Shown: positions 16,682-23,990 of the stretch, in pieces
Numbering within the stretch: position 1 is the stretch's first letter
How the letters are laid out: each line of letters begins with the position of its first letter
Assembly: GCF_000730425.1 (NCBI RefSeq)
Contig: NZ_CP008896.1
Location: 372,001 to 436,000, forward strand
DNA length: 64,000 nucleotides
From: Pseudomonas fluorescens
Lineage (GTDB): Bacteria; Pseudomonadota; Gammaproteobacteria; Pseudomonadales; Pseudomonadaceae
Direction of reading: 5' to 3'
Translations under genes and position numbers: made by a program
The notes under the pieces: model-generated
Told to the model about the DNA's origin: nothing
What the model saw: only the letters and a program-made list of their open reading frames with translations
Databases searched by the model: none

Positions 16682-18484
16682 ATGCGATACAACACTGGCA
16701 ACCCCGTAGAGCCCGATGGCTCCAGCGATCCACGCGATCTCTTTGACAACGCAGGAAATATCGACCTCTTCGCCAATGGTTCAAACCCTTCATATCTGGA
16801 CCGCAAGGGGGTCAGCAGGAAGTCCATTCGCGGAATGGAACAGGACTTCTCCGACTTCCTGGCCAACTCCGGTTTTGAGCCGGTGCACCTTGTGTATGTC
16901 GATGGCCAGCCACTCACCGTAAGCAGACCGACCCAACTGATTGATCGGGACGGTCGGACCTACAGAGTTAAGTTCCCGGCCGCCTTCCCGGTAACGCTCA
17001 CAGGTACCTGGGCAACCGACCTGACCAAGCTGGTTGAGATTGACGATCAAGCCTTGCGGCAGGACCTGGCTTCAGCCGAAGGCTACGACCAGATCGGCGC
17101 AACACTACCGACCGGCGTCGTATCCACCGTCAAAGGCTTCTTCAACTGGATCCTCGATCGAATCACGCTGAGCACTTCGGGCTCGGCAAGCATCGTGGCC
17201 GCCGTGGCGAAGGGTGAGAAGGTCGTTATTAAAAACGGGGTGCATTACATGTTCGCCCCTGCGATTTGCGATTATGGAGTGGAGCCTATAGTTGGATTTG
17301 CCGGTCACCCTTCAAAAAGATATGACATTTCGGGCGAAACTCCGGGTGGAACAATTCTCAGCAACCAGCATTCTGATAACGCTCTAAGATTGATTGGGAG
17401 CTATCCGGTAACTCAGAATTTCGGTGGGTTTGACGCGGTCGGAAATCTTACGGTTGTCGGGCCAAATGTTACTACCCCGAATACCGATAATACTGGTGGG
17501 TCCGGTATATTTGTGCAGTCCAAGGCATATACAAAAGTTTATAACTATGCTGCTATTAATCTCCGTATAGGCCTCCATTTTGATGGGGTACTTACCAGCT
17601 CCGTCGAAGACGCTACTATTTCTGGATGTTATGAAGGTTTGATTTTTGAGGACACAAATACCACGTCCGGGCCAAATGCTATAAATCTGCGTCGTGTTAA
17701 AGTTGGGGAATGTCCTTTTCAGGGGGGTAGAATTGAGCTGGCCTCATCATTCCAAGCTGATAACCTTACCGTTGAAGGTTGCGGTACCATGGGCGGTATT
17801 GGGGTCGGCCTATTATGGCAAAGCAAGGCCGGCTCGCTTGGGGTTAATGTAAATCTAAACGCCACCTACAATGAGCTTAACGCAGGACCAGCTGATACAT
17901 ACATTTACCATGTATCCTCTCAGCCAATGGTTTTTAATATCAATGGAGGTTTATATCACCGCTCAACTCCTAACAGATATGTAGAAACTAACTTACTTGT
18001 TCGCAGGGAAGTAGGTGCAGGGAATGTAACCGTCAAAGTTAGCGGTGTTACATTCTTGAGCAGTTTTGGTTATGTTTCATCTGGTAGTCGACCTTATTGG
18101 GATGTTGGGCCTGGGTGCGAGGTGATATGGGACGAGTCATGCATTTTCTCAGATCTGGTTGCAATGAATTACTGGATCTGCCTTGATCGTTCCTATGAGT
18201 TCGTTGTTAGTGCGGCTGGCGATATTTTGGCTGGGCCCGAAGGGTTCTTCTGTACTAAGGTTTCAACCGGTAAATACCGTTTCGGGAGAAACGCCGGCAA
18301 GGCCGAGTTTGCAAAGTTCGCCACTGACTACACAGTTACCGGCACCTCAGAATACCCAGGTTCAAACCTCTATTTGAGCTATAGGCAGGAACAGTTTTTC
18401 GAAGTGTCGATAGACAACGGGAGCACCTTAATTGACGCTCCATTCTCAGTAATAGTTAAGCGTGTCAAGGGGTATTACAGCTAA
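16682..18484 (+). CDS. tailspike/tail fibre, beta-helix type receptor-binding protein
   Basis: 600 residues, with GGAGAAAAC before ATG. Residues about 1-130 form a GC-rich, probably tail-attachment domain (NTGNPVEPDGSSDPRDLFDNA, QLIDRDGRTYRVKFPA). The rest is beta-rich with repeated short strands (DNLTVEGCG, NLRRVKVGEC, ATISGCYEGLIFED), as in right-handed beta-helix tailspikes that cleave or bind O-antigen. From about 17220 the DNA becomes visibly AT-rich, indicating a swapped receptor module. No catalytic residues can be named. The adjacent polymerase gene suggests linked O-antigen specificity. Confidence 0.78.
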   Translation: MRYNTGNPVEPDGSSDPRDLFDNAGNIDLFANGSNPSYLDRKGVSRKSIRGMEQDFSDFLANSGFEPVHLVYVDGQPLTVSRPTQLIDRDGRTYRVKFPAAFPVTLTGTWATDLTKLVEIDDQALRQDLASAEGYDQIGATLPTGVVSTVKGFFNWILDRITLSTSGSASIVAAVAKGEKVVIKNGVHYMFAPAICDYGVEPIVGFAGHPSKRYDISGETPGGTILSNQHSDNALRLIGSYPVTQNFGGFDAVGNLTVVGPNVTTPNTDNTGGSGIFVQSKAYTKVYNYAAINLRIGLHFDGVLTSSVEDATISGCYEGLIFEDTNTTSGPNAINLRRVKVGECPFQGGRIELASSFQADNLTVEGCGTMGGIGVGLLWQSKAGSLGVNVNLNATYNELNAGPADTYIYHVSSQPMVFNINGGLYHRSTPNRYVETNLLVRREVGAGNVTVKVSGVTFLSSFGYVSSGSRPYWDVGPGCEVIWDESCIFSDLVAMNYWICLDRSYEFVVSAAGDILAGPEGFFCTKVSTGKYRFGRNAGKAEFAKFATDYTVTGTSEYPGSNLYLSYRQEQFFEVSIDNGSTLIDAPFSVIVKRVKGYYS

Positions 18485-18509
18485 TTTTTACAGATTTTCG
18501 TTAACAGAG

Positions 18510-18541
18510 ACCCGCCTACGCCTACCTGGATTTGGCGGGTT
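18510..18541 (+). terminator. terminator-like hairpin after tailspike
   Basis: ACCCGCC pairs with GGCGGGT across a loop of about 17 nt, followed by TTCATC. The T run is weak, so termination is likely only partial. Confidence 0.4.
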
Positions 18542-18573
18542 TCATCTCGTCGAGGCCCTCGATATGGTCTGCG

Positions 18574-18602
18574 TTAAAAATAATAAAACAATGTGCTAGA
18601 AT
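18574..18602 (+). promoter_or_regulatory. candidate sigma70 promoter for the polymerase-like gene
   Basis: TTAAAA (18574-18579), a 17-bp AT-rich spacer and TAGAAT (18597-18602), 29 bp before ATG 18632. A private promoter would allow expression in the lysogen, independent of late phage transcription. Confidence 0.45.
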
Positions 18603-18631
18603 CTAAGCGTCTAAATTGGAATCTAGAATTT

Positions 18632-19795
18632 ATGAGATATCTTTTTGTAAATCCGTTCTTCATATTTGTAGTAAGTATTTCATCTTCGTTTATTCTTTAT
18701 AGAATGGGGCTTTCTGGTTTTTATGATGGTGCTTTTTCTTCTGCTGATTATATGATGTGTTTTGTTTTGTTTGTGTCATTAATAGCGAGCATAGGATTTC
18801 ATAAGTTTGTTAAGAGAAGGCTTGCTAGTCAAGATGATGCGGATAGGTTGCCAAAATATAATTTATTTTTTCTGGTTTTGATAAGTATTTCTTTTTTTGT
18901 TTTGGAGATTTTGCATGCTGGTGGCATTCCAATAATATACATTATGCGCGGGGTTAGCTATGACTATACTCAGTTTGGCATACCTACGCTGCATGTTGCG
19001 TTTCTTGGGTATTACTCTGTTGCTGCGGTTGTTAGCTATGAAAGATATATATCGATTAAGGAAAGGAAGTATTTGATTCCTGTGGCGCTGGCTATTATTT
19101 ATAATGTTTGTATTGTAAATCGTGGCGCTTTGCTGATAACCCTTGCAAGCTTGTTGTTTGTTTATATGTATAGCTCAAGGAAAAGAGTTAAGGCTTTTCT
19201 TGTGATGCTTATTATGCTTTTCTGCATAACAATAGTTTTTGGGTATATTGGCGACAAGAGAATGGTTTCGTCAGGTTATGAGAACTCTGACGCAATTTAT
19301 GATATTGGTCGAGCTGACCCAGCATTCCGAGAGTTGCCTACCGGTTTTTTTTGGGTTTATATATATGCGTCATCAACCTATGCAAACCTAGTAAGTCAGG
19401 AATCAGAGGGGAATATAAACACTGGCGGGATAATGGATTTTATTAATTTCTCAATTCTTCCTGACTTTATTTCAAAGCATACAATCAAAGAGGGGGAGTC
19501 GTTTAATTTAAAGTTGATAGCTCCTGAGCTTACTGTCGGGACTGCGTTTGGTCGCGCCTTTGTTATTCTTGGGTATGCGGGGATTGTTGCGCTTGCGTTT
19601 TGGTATTCTGTTGTGGTTTGGCTGGTTGTCTTGGTTAATAGGAATAAGAAATTAATTTCTGCGTGCTCGATTCTTTGCTCTGTGTCTCTGTTTATGTCAT
19701 TTGATAATATGCTGGTATTTGCTAGTTTTGTTTTGCAAATGATTTTTTTGAGTTTGTATAGTCGTCTTAGATTTGGTCGCTATAGGCTGCTTTAG
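18632..19795 (+). CDS. O-antigen/oligosaccharide repeat-unit polymerase-like membrane protein (Wzy-like)
   Basis: 387 residues from ATG 18632. A GTG at 18593 is in frame but lies inside the likely -10 box. About ten hydrophobic segments span the protein (e.g. FVNPFFIFVVSISSSFILY, FFLVLISISFFVLEI, IALAFWYSVVVWLVVLV-like), with a long hydrophilic loop in the second half (about residues 210-290), the topology of Wzy polymerases. Such enzymes join O-antigen repeat units in the periplasm. Its DNA is strikingly AT-rich beside GC-rich phage genes, showing recent transfer. Prophage D3 of P. aeruginosa carries a Wzy that changes O-antigen linkage, so serotype conversion is the likely role (inference). 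Confidence 0.68.
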   Translation: MRYLFVNPFFIFVVSISSSFILYRMGLSGFYDGAFSSADYMMCFVLFVSLIASIGFHKFVKRRLASQDDADRLPKYNLFFLVLISISFFVLEILHAGGIPIIYIMRGVSYDYTQFGIPTLHVAFLGYYSVAAVVSYERYISIKERKYLIPVALAIIYNVCIVNRGALLITLASLLFVYMYSSRKRVKAFLVMLIMLFCITIVFGYIGDKRMVSSGYENSDAIYDIGRADPAFRELPTGFFWVYIYASSTYANLVSQESEGNINTGGIMDFINFSILPDFISKHTIKEGESFNLKLIAPELTVGTAFGRAFVILGYAGIVALAFWYSVVVWLVVLVNRNKKLISACSILCSVSLFMSFDNMLVFASFVLQMIFLSLYSRLRFGRYRLL

Positions 19796-19841
19796 GAGGG
19801 TGGTGTTTTATATTTGGCGCCATCTTTCGAGGGCGCCAGTT

Positions 19842-19976
19842 TTAGTTGTAGTTCGCTATGTATGCAGCGGCGGAAACTATGAAAAGCACTATGCATATAA
19901 TGATTGTGGCCTTTTTGCTTGGTATTTGATCCTCTGGTGGGTCGTTGAACATTGGGTCTCTTTCGTATTTTTCCAT
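19842..19976 (-). CDS. 44-residue single-helix membrane protein, antisense to phage late genes
   Basis: The minus-strand frame starts at ATG 19976 with GAGGGG six bases upstream and encodes 44 residues: a charged, proline-containing N-terminus (MEKYERDPMFNDPPEDQIPS) and a hydrophobic helix (ATIIICIVLFIVSAAAYIA). A good sigma70 promoter lies upstream on the same strand (20023-20052). It sits between the polymerase-like gene and the endolysin, facing away from late transcription, as prophage cargo genes expressed in lysogens often do. A role as inhibitor of the host polymerase, like the small hydrophobic Iap of phage D3, is possible; superinfection exclusion is another. No family is recognised. 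Confidence 0.62.
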   Translation of the reverse strand: MEKYERDPMFNDPPEDQIPSKKATIIICIVLFIVSAAAYIANYN

Positions 19977-20022
19977 GTCTTTCCCCTCGGGTGGAAATAC
20001 TCAGGCTTCGGTTGGTTGGCGC

Positions 20023-20052
20023 ATTCTACAAGCGAACGCTGGTCTGTGTCAG
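20023..20052 (-). promoter_or_regulatory. sigma70-like promoter for the 44-residue protein
   Basis: Read on the minus strand: CTGACA (20052-20047), 18-bp spacer, TAGAAT (20028-20023), 46 bp before ATG 19976. Confidence 0.55.
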
Positions 20053-20076
20053 CGATGATACTCAAAGAAGCTTTAC

Positions 20077-20104
20077 GCCCGGTCATCGATCCGGGCTTTT
20101 TTTT
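20077..20104 (+). terminator. intrinsic terminator upstream of the endolysin gene
   Basis: GCCCGG-TCATCGAT-CCGGGC followed by eight T. Fifteen bases later the endolysin ATG begins. Confidence 0.75.
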
Positions 20105-20118
20105 GCACGGAGAACAAC

Positions 20119-20670
20119 ATGCCGATCACCGAGCAGCAGTTGCTGCAGATCCTCCCCAACGCCGGCCGCAATGCCGGCGTTTTTGCATCTGCGCTGAACC
20201 TAGCCATGGACCGGTACCAGATCAACACCAGGCTTCGGATGGCGGCTTTCATCGCCCAAGTGGGCCATGAGTCGGGACAGTTCCGATACGTGCGCGAGTT
20301 GGGCGGCGACCAGTACCTGAGCAAGTACGATACCGGCACCCTGGCCAAGCGCCTTGGAAATACTCCAGAGGCTGACGGTGACGGGCAGAAGTACCGCGGG
20401 CGTGGCCTGATCCAGATCACTGGGCGCGACAACTACCTGGCGTGCAGTAAGGCGCTGTTCGGTGACGATCGTCTTCTGCGCACCCCTGAACTGCTGGAGC
20501 AGGCAGAGTGGGCGGCCAAGTCTGCGGCCTGGTTCTGGAACTCCCGCGATCTGAACAAGCTGGCTGACTCTGGGTCGTTCGAGATGATCACGCGGCGAAT
20601 TAATGGGGGAGTCAACGGCCTGGCCGAGCGCGTTTCCTTCTATAACACTGCGTTGAAGGTGCTGGCATGA
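20119..20670 (+). CDS. phage endolysin, glycoside hydrolase family 19
   Basis: 183 residues with GGAGAACAAC before ATG. The GH19 (chitinase/lysozyme-like) fold is indicated by MAAFIAQVGHESGQF (E51 the likely catalytic acid), a second Glu at about 60 (VREL), YRGRGLIQITGRDNY, and the C-terminal FEMITRRINGGVNGLAER. Phage members cut the glycan strand of peptidoglycan at lysis. There is no signal peptide, so a holin should release it, yet none is evident in the window. Its stop overlaps the spanin start (ATGA). Confidence 0.92.
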   Translation: MPITEQQLLQILPNAGRNAGVFASALNLAMDRYQINTRLRMAAFIAQVGHESGQFRYVRELGGDQYLSKYDTGTLAKRLGNTPEADGDGQKYRGRGLIQITGRDNYLACSKALFGDDRLLRTPELLEQAEWAAKSAAWFWNSRDLNKLADSGSFEMITRRINGGVNGLAERVSFYNTALKVLA

Positions 20671-21179
20671 ACGCTATCTGGCTGCGGATCCTTCCTTATA
20701 TAGCGGCGGTGTCCGTCGTCCTGGCCGGTCTGTTCATGGCCTACAGTCACGGCAAGTCGGTCACCGATGCTGAGTGGCAGGCAAAGTGGAACGCCCGGGA
20801 TACACGGGACGCCGCAGCGAAGACCCTCAACGAATCCACCGAGCGCGCCAAAGAGCAGGCCCGGCAACAGACAATCAACAAGGTGATCCAGGATGGCCAG
20901 AAAGTCATTGACCAAGCATTTGCTGATGCTGCCGCTTCTCGCGATGATCGCAGCTTGCGGGACGCAGCCGACGAAACCGCCGGTCGAGTCGCAGCCAGTC
21001 AAGCCGGCGGCCATTCCTGCACTGCCGCCGCAAGCGCGGCAGCTACCCGTGCCGTCATGGTGCTTGCCGACGTGCTCAAGCGCGCTGACCAGCGAGCGGG
21101 TGATCTGGCAGGATATGCTGACCAAAGCCACGGCCGGGGAGTAACCTGCGAGCAGGCGTATGACAGCTTGGGGAAATAG
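20667..21179 (+). CDS. inner-membrane spanin, Rz-like (DUF2514-type)
   Basis: 170 residues, overlapping the endolysin stop by ATGA. One N-terminal membrane helix (about 8-27, ILPYIAAVSVVLAGLFMAY) is followed by a long charged helical periplasmic part (about 35-150). This is the topology of i-spanins, which pair with an outer-membrane lipoprotein to fuse the two membranes at the end of lysis. A second gene, 20893-21144, lies inside it in another frame. Confidence 0.8.
   Translation: MNAIWLRILPYIAAVSVVLAGLFMAYSHGKSVTDAEWQAKWNARDTRDAAAKTLNESTERAKEQARQQTINKVIQDGQKVIDQAFADAAASRDDRSLRDAADETAGRVAASQAGGHSCTAAASAAATRAVMVLADVLKRADQRAGDLAGYADQSHGRGVTCEQAYDSLGK
20893..21144 (+). CDS. outer-membrane spanin lipoprotein, Rz1-like, embedded in Rz
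   Basis: 83 residues in the +1 frame relative to the enclosing Rz-like gene. It has a lysine-containing N-terminus, hydrophobic core and lipobox LLAMIAAC (cleavage before Cys22), followed by a proline-rich short mature region (TQPTKPPVESQPVKPAAIP). These are the defining features of Rz1 lipoproteins. The lipobox-plus-proline pattern in an alternative frame would be improbable by chance. It works with the Rz-like protein. Confidence 0.8.
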   Translation: MARKSLTKHLLMLPLLAMIAACGTQPTKPPVESQPVKPAAIPALPPQARQLPVPSWCLPTCSSALTSERVIWQDMLTKATAGE

Positions 21180-21215
21180 GGGATTGTGTTCGGTCGGCAG
21201 GACGCCGGTGGATGG
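21178..21215 (+). repeat. dispersed repeat, short copy A
   Basis: GGGATTGTGTTCGGTCGGCA continuing into GGACGCCGGTGGA matches the 3' part of the longer copies at 21641 and 38605 and a short copy at 37637. It begins right at the Rz-like stop codon. Confidence 0.6.
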
Positions 21216-21349
21216 CGCATCAGGCGTGGGACAATCCTGGGACACAAGATGTCCCAAATAGCCATGAATGCAGATGAAGCATTATCAGGCGAAAGCCAAT
21301 AGATACAGGTGGTTTAGTCAGTTCGCCCAATAAAATAGCAGATCGAAAA

Positions 21350-21397
21350 CGGATTGCAAATCCGCCTACGCCGGTTCGATTCCGACCTCGGCCTCCA
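21350..21397 (+). other. prophage attachment site: 3' 48 nt of tRNA-Cys
   Basis: The anticodon arm with GCA (CGGATTGCAAATCCG), variable region, T arm (GCCGGTTCGATTCCGAC) and acceptor 3' strand ending GCCTCCA match the 3' half of tRNA-Cys. No matching D arm or 5' acceptor strand (it would need about GGCCGAG) lies upstream, so this is a partial copy created by integration. The complete tRNA-Cys should be at the left prophage end, outside the window. Confidence 0.75.
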
Positions 21398-21405
21398 CTC
21401 TTAGA

Positions 21406-21437
21406 AACCCCGTAGATTAACGTCTACGGGGTTTTTT
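21406..21437 (+). terminator. strong intrinsic terminator after the att site
   Basis: AACCCCGTAGA-TTAACG-TCTACGGGGTT followed by TTTT, an 11-bp perfect stem. It is probably the original terminator of the tRNA-Cys transcription unit, displaced from it by the prophage. Confidence 0.85.
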
Positions 21438-21474
21438 ATTGCCTGCTGGAAAGTGCTGGCGTTCCGAAACTATC

Positions 21475-21640
21475 TCATTTTGAAGGCTGCGCTACCGCAC
21501 CGATGCGCCGGTACACGCGCTTGCTGATCTCCTGTTCCGAGTGCCTGAGGAGGAGGCTGGCGTCTGCGATATCTGTAATTTTGGATGCCGCCTTCGGTTG
21601 GATATCCTTGAACTGAAACTGTTGGATCTTCTCCGCGTCA
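21475..21640 (-). pseudogene. C-terminal remnant of a tyrosine integrase
   Basis: On the minus strand, from about 21640 to a TGA at 21477-21475, the frame encodes a typical end of a phage tyrosine recombinase: FQFKDIQPKAASKI, then LLLRHSEQEISKRVYRR with the presumed His and nucleophilic Tyr, and AVAQPSK. Upstream the frame is interrupted by the dispersed repeat and a stop. It points toward the tRNA-Cys 3' end 78 bp away, as an integrase of an element inserted in that tRNA would. It implies an older element integrated in tandem at the same site. Confidence 0.65.
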
Positions 21641-21759
21641 TCCTGGCTGGGGAATGCGTCGGGAGGTGATGAGCCGGAGCTGCACGATAAGGCCTGATCG
21701 GCTGTGATCTATTGCGTGCAAATGAGGGGTGTTGTGTTTGGTTGGCAGGACGCCGGGGA
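21641..21759 (+). repeat. dispersed repeat, long copy B
   Basis: 119 bp aligning almost without gaps to 38605-38722, with roughly five of six bases identical (e.g. both contain CTGGGGAATGCG, TTGCGTGCAAATGA and GGCAGGACGCCG). It abuts the integrase remnant and lies 244 bp from the tRNA-Cys fragment. Confidence 0.7.
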
Positions 21760-21881
21760 GGGGGGTGATCTTGTACCACTTCTCAGACATTGCTTGATGA
21801 CTACGTGTGCGGCGCATTGCGGTGATACGGGTTAAGATTTTTACGATTATTTATCTTCAAGTCGAGATATAGGGGCAGATT

Positions 21882-22403
21882 TTGAACCGCCAATGCGACT
21901 CAGTGGATAAGATTCTCGACCAATGGAGGCGTGAACGCCCAGATTTGCAGGTCGATATCATGGGGCCAATCGGTCGCTTGCAACGTTGTGCCGCGTTATT
22001 ACAAAGTCGGCTCGAAAACACGTTCGAGGTGTTTCAAATCACCATGTCGGAGTTCGATGTGCTAGCAGCGCTTAGACGTTCGGGCGCTCCGTATTGCCTT
22101 ACGCCGACCGCTATTTTTTCAACATTGATGATCACGTCAGGCACCATGACGTATCGCCTGAAACGACTAGAGAAAGCAGGGTGGGTGATTCGTCTACCCG
22201 ATCCGCAAGATGCACGGAGCATGCTTGCACAGCTGACAGACTCTGGCCGCGAGCTTATCGACCGGGCTGTGGAGGCCCATGTTCAGAATGAGCGTGCGAT
22301 TTTGAAGCTGTTGGACGCATCGGCGGTGAAAGAATTGAATACCCAGCTTTCCGATCTGCTAATCGGTCTGGAGAACGGGATAGGAGGCCCATCGAAAAAG
22401 TAG
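21882..22403 (+). CDS. MarR-family transcriptional regulator
   Basis: 173 residues from a TTG start, chosen because AGGGG lies six bases upstream and no ATG is in frame nearby. The winged-helix domain spans about residues 45-145: FQITMSEFDVLAALRRSG, a recognition helix TPTAIFSTLMITSGTMTYRLKRLEKAGWV, and a wing RLPDPQDARSMLAQLTDSGREL. MarR proteins are dimeric repressors that usually respond to phenolics or oxidants. The neighbour it controls is not obvious; the next gene downstream is convergent. Confidence 0.88.
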   Translation: MNRQCDSVDKILDQWRRERPDLQVDIMGPIGRLQRCAALLQSRLENTFEVFQITMSEFDVLAALRRSGAPYCLTPTAIFSTLMITSGTMTYRLKRLEKAGWVIRLPDPQDARSMLAQLTDSGRELIDRAVEAHVQNERAILKLLDASAVKELNTQLSDLLIGLENGIGGPSKK

Positions 22404-22761
22404 CGTCGGCTTCGGCTTTTGTAAGTCATCTTTAGTGATGCTGGAATAACCATAAGCCCTTGACTGTGAAAGGGCGGAAACAGGGGTTCAGCTCAAGCCC
22501 GGTGCATGCTTAACGAGTTATCGCCATCACCGACAGCGGCGATCAGGGATTGATCGCGTTGCGGGCGTCTAAGTGAGAACAAGGGTAATAGCGCTCTGGC
22601 GCCTGATCAGTCGGGCGTCATAAGGACAGCCAAGGTTAGCTTGATGAACTCTTCGTTCCTGTCGATCTGTAGATCGACTCCCGGAGTAATTCGCCACGAC
22701 GTGGGCAGATGAGCACTCCAGAATATTGGTGATCTAGGTGCCAAGCCATCCCTCCGATTAA
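22404..22761 (+). other. gene-poor stretch between MarR and alcohol dehydrogenase
   Basis: No credible gene. It contains a weak hairpin (GCCCTT/AAGGGC near 22456-22476) and, at 22504-22567, a segment resembling 36880-36947 (both contain GCATGCT.AACGAGT.ATCGC.ATCACCGACA), so it probably holds debris of the same decayed mobile DNA seen beside the IS66 remnant. Confidence 0.45.
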
Positions 22762-22797
22762 CACGATTCCGGCGACCGGGCGGTCGCCGGAATCGTG
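22762..22797 (-). terminator. 16-bp perfect hairpin at the 3' end of the alcohol dehydrogenase gene
   Basis: CACGATTCCGGCGACC pairs perfectly with GGTCGCCGGAATCGTG around loop GGGC, 8 bp after the adh stop on the minus strand. There is no long T run, but stem strength and position fit a (possibly bidirectional) terminator or mRNA 3' end. Confidence 0.65.
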
Positions 22798-22804
22798 CTG
22801 GGTA

Positions 22805-23836
22805 TCAATTTGCGCCGTGAGGCAGGAACACTCCACGGAATCGCATCTTCCCGGAGGACAGGCGGTCATAAGCCTGCGTTGCTTGGTCAAGCGAGAAGGT
22901 TTCGACAATAGGCTTGACCTTACCCTTCGCGGCCAAGTCGAGAATTTCGGCGAGGTAGTGCTGTCCGCCATGCGTGGAGCCAACCACCCGTTGGCGCATC
23001 ATATGAAATGGCTTGCCGTCGGACGGAATCGAGAACGGCTTGCTGAAGTCGAGCCCGCAAAGGACGATGCGACCGTCAGGATTGACTCCCGCGAGCGCCT
23101 TTTCGGCAGTTTCGAAGTCGTTGGTGGTGATCAGCAACACGTCGGCACCACCGACCGCCAGCAGCTCCTCGGCATTGGTGACGACGTGGTCGGCACCCAA
23201 GTCGGTCGCAAGCTTGTGCTTGTCTGGGGAATGCGTGATCGCGATGGTCTCGAATCCGCACGCCTTTGAGAACTGCAGGGCGACGTGGCCCAACCCGCCG
23301 ATACCCAGCACCGCGACCCTGTCACCCAGTTTCGGCTCTGCGTCGCGCAGGCCGCTCCAGGTGGTATAGCCCGCGCACATCATGGGCGCGGCGTCCGTGT
23401 AGGACAGCCCATCGGGCAACAATACGGTGCCTTCCGCAGAAATTGCGATGTACTCTGCGTGCCCGCCCTGCGACGCGAAGCCGGTCGTTCTGGGCGAAAC
23501 GCAGTTCATGGCCGTCTGGCCGGTCAACGGGCGGTTCTGGCGGCAGTAGGGGCATCGACCGCACGAGGACTGTACCCAGGTGGTGCCGACTCGGTCTCCA
23601 ACCTTGCGCGTGTGGACGCCCGCGCCGACTTCGACGATTTCGCCGACCACTTCGTGACCCGGGGTCTGGGGATAAATGTCACCGCCAGCCCCCTGAGTTG
23701 CCCACACGTCCGTGTAGCACATGCCGGAGGCGTGAACTTTCACCAGGACCAGCCCTGGCTCTGCCTTGGGCATGGGAACCTCATGGATCTCCCAGGGCTT
23801 GTTCGCCCCAGTCATCACAACTGCCTTCATCTTCAT
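22805..23836 (-). CDS. zinc-dependent alcohol dehydrogenase (MDR superfamily)
   Basis: 343 residues, with AAAGGA upstream of ATG 23836. It would oxidise an alcohol or reduce an aldehyde with NAD(P). Visible elements: catalytic zinc ligands C40 (GMCYTD), H61-E62 (GHEVVGE) and C153; structural zinc cysteines C92, C95, C98 and C112; and the Rossmann motif GIGGLG at about 178-183. The gap between the third and fourth structural cysteines is 13 residues, where 7 is usual, an odd insertion. A LysR gene is divergent 154 bp away and probably regulates it. Substrate unknown. Confidence 0.9.
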   Translation of the reverse strand: MKMKAVVMTGANKPWEIHEVPMPKAEPGLVLVKVHASGMCYTDVWATQGAGGDIYPQTPGHEVVGEIVEVGAGVHTRKVGDRVGTTWVQSSCGRCPYCRQNRPLTGQTAMNCVSPRTTGFASQGGHAEYIAISAEGTVLLPDGLSYTDAAPMMCAGYTTWSGLRDAEPKLGDRVAVLGIGGLGHVALQFSKACGFETIAITHSPDKHKLATDLGADHVVTNAEELLAVGGADVLLITTNDFETAEKALAGVNPDGRIVLCGLDFSKPFSIPSDGKPFHMMRQRVVGSTHGGQHYLAEILDLAAKGKVKPIVETFSLDQATQAYDRLSSGKMRFRGVFLPHGAN

Positions 23837-23990
23837 CGCATTGTCCTTTCGATCAGGTGATGATTACTGTTTGGGCTGCGGACGAGATGCTCTCAGAGCG
23901 ACACCGGCCATTTTGGACCCGCGATGCTGCAGCTTCATTCGAGTCTATGGCTCATTGACTGTCGCGACAATCTGGTTAATATTTGATTCC

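Noticed and set aside
19773..20270. 165-codon frame between the polymerase-like gene and endolysin on the + strand
   Set aside because: It has no ribosome site, crosses a terminator and the endolysin start, and the better-supported small gene is on the opposite strand.
21301..21397. Complete tRNA-Cys
   Set aside because: The D arm and 5' acceptor strand are missing; only the 3' half is present, so it is an att copy.
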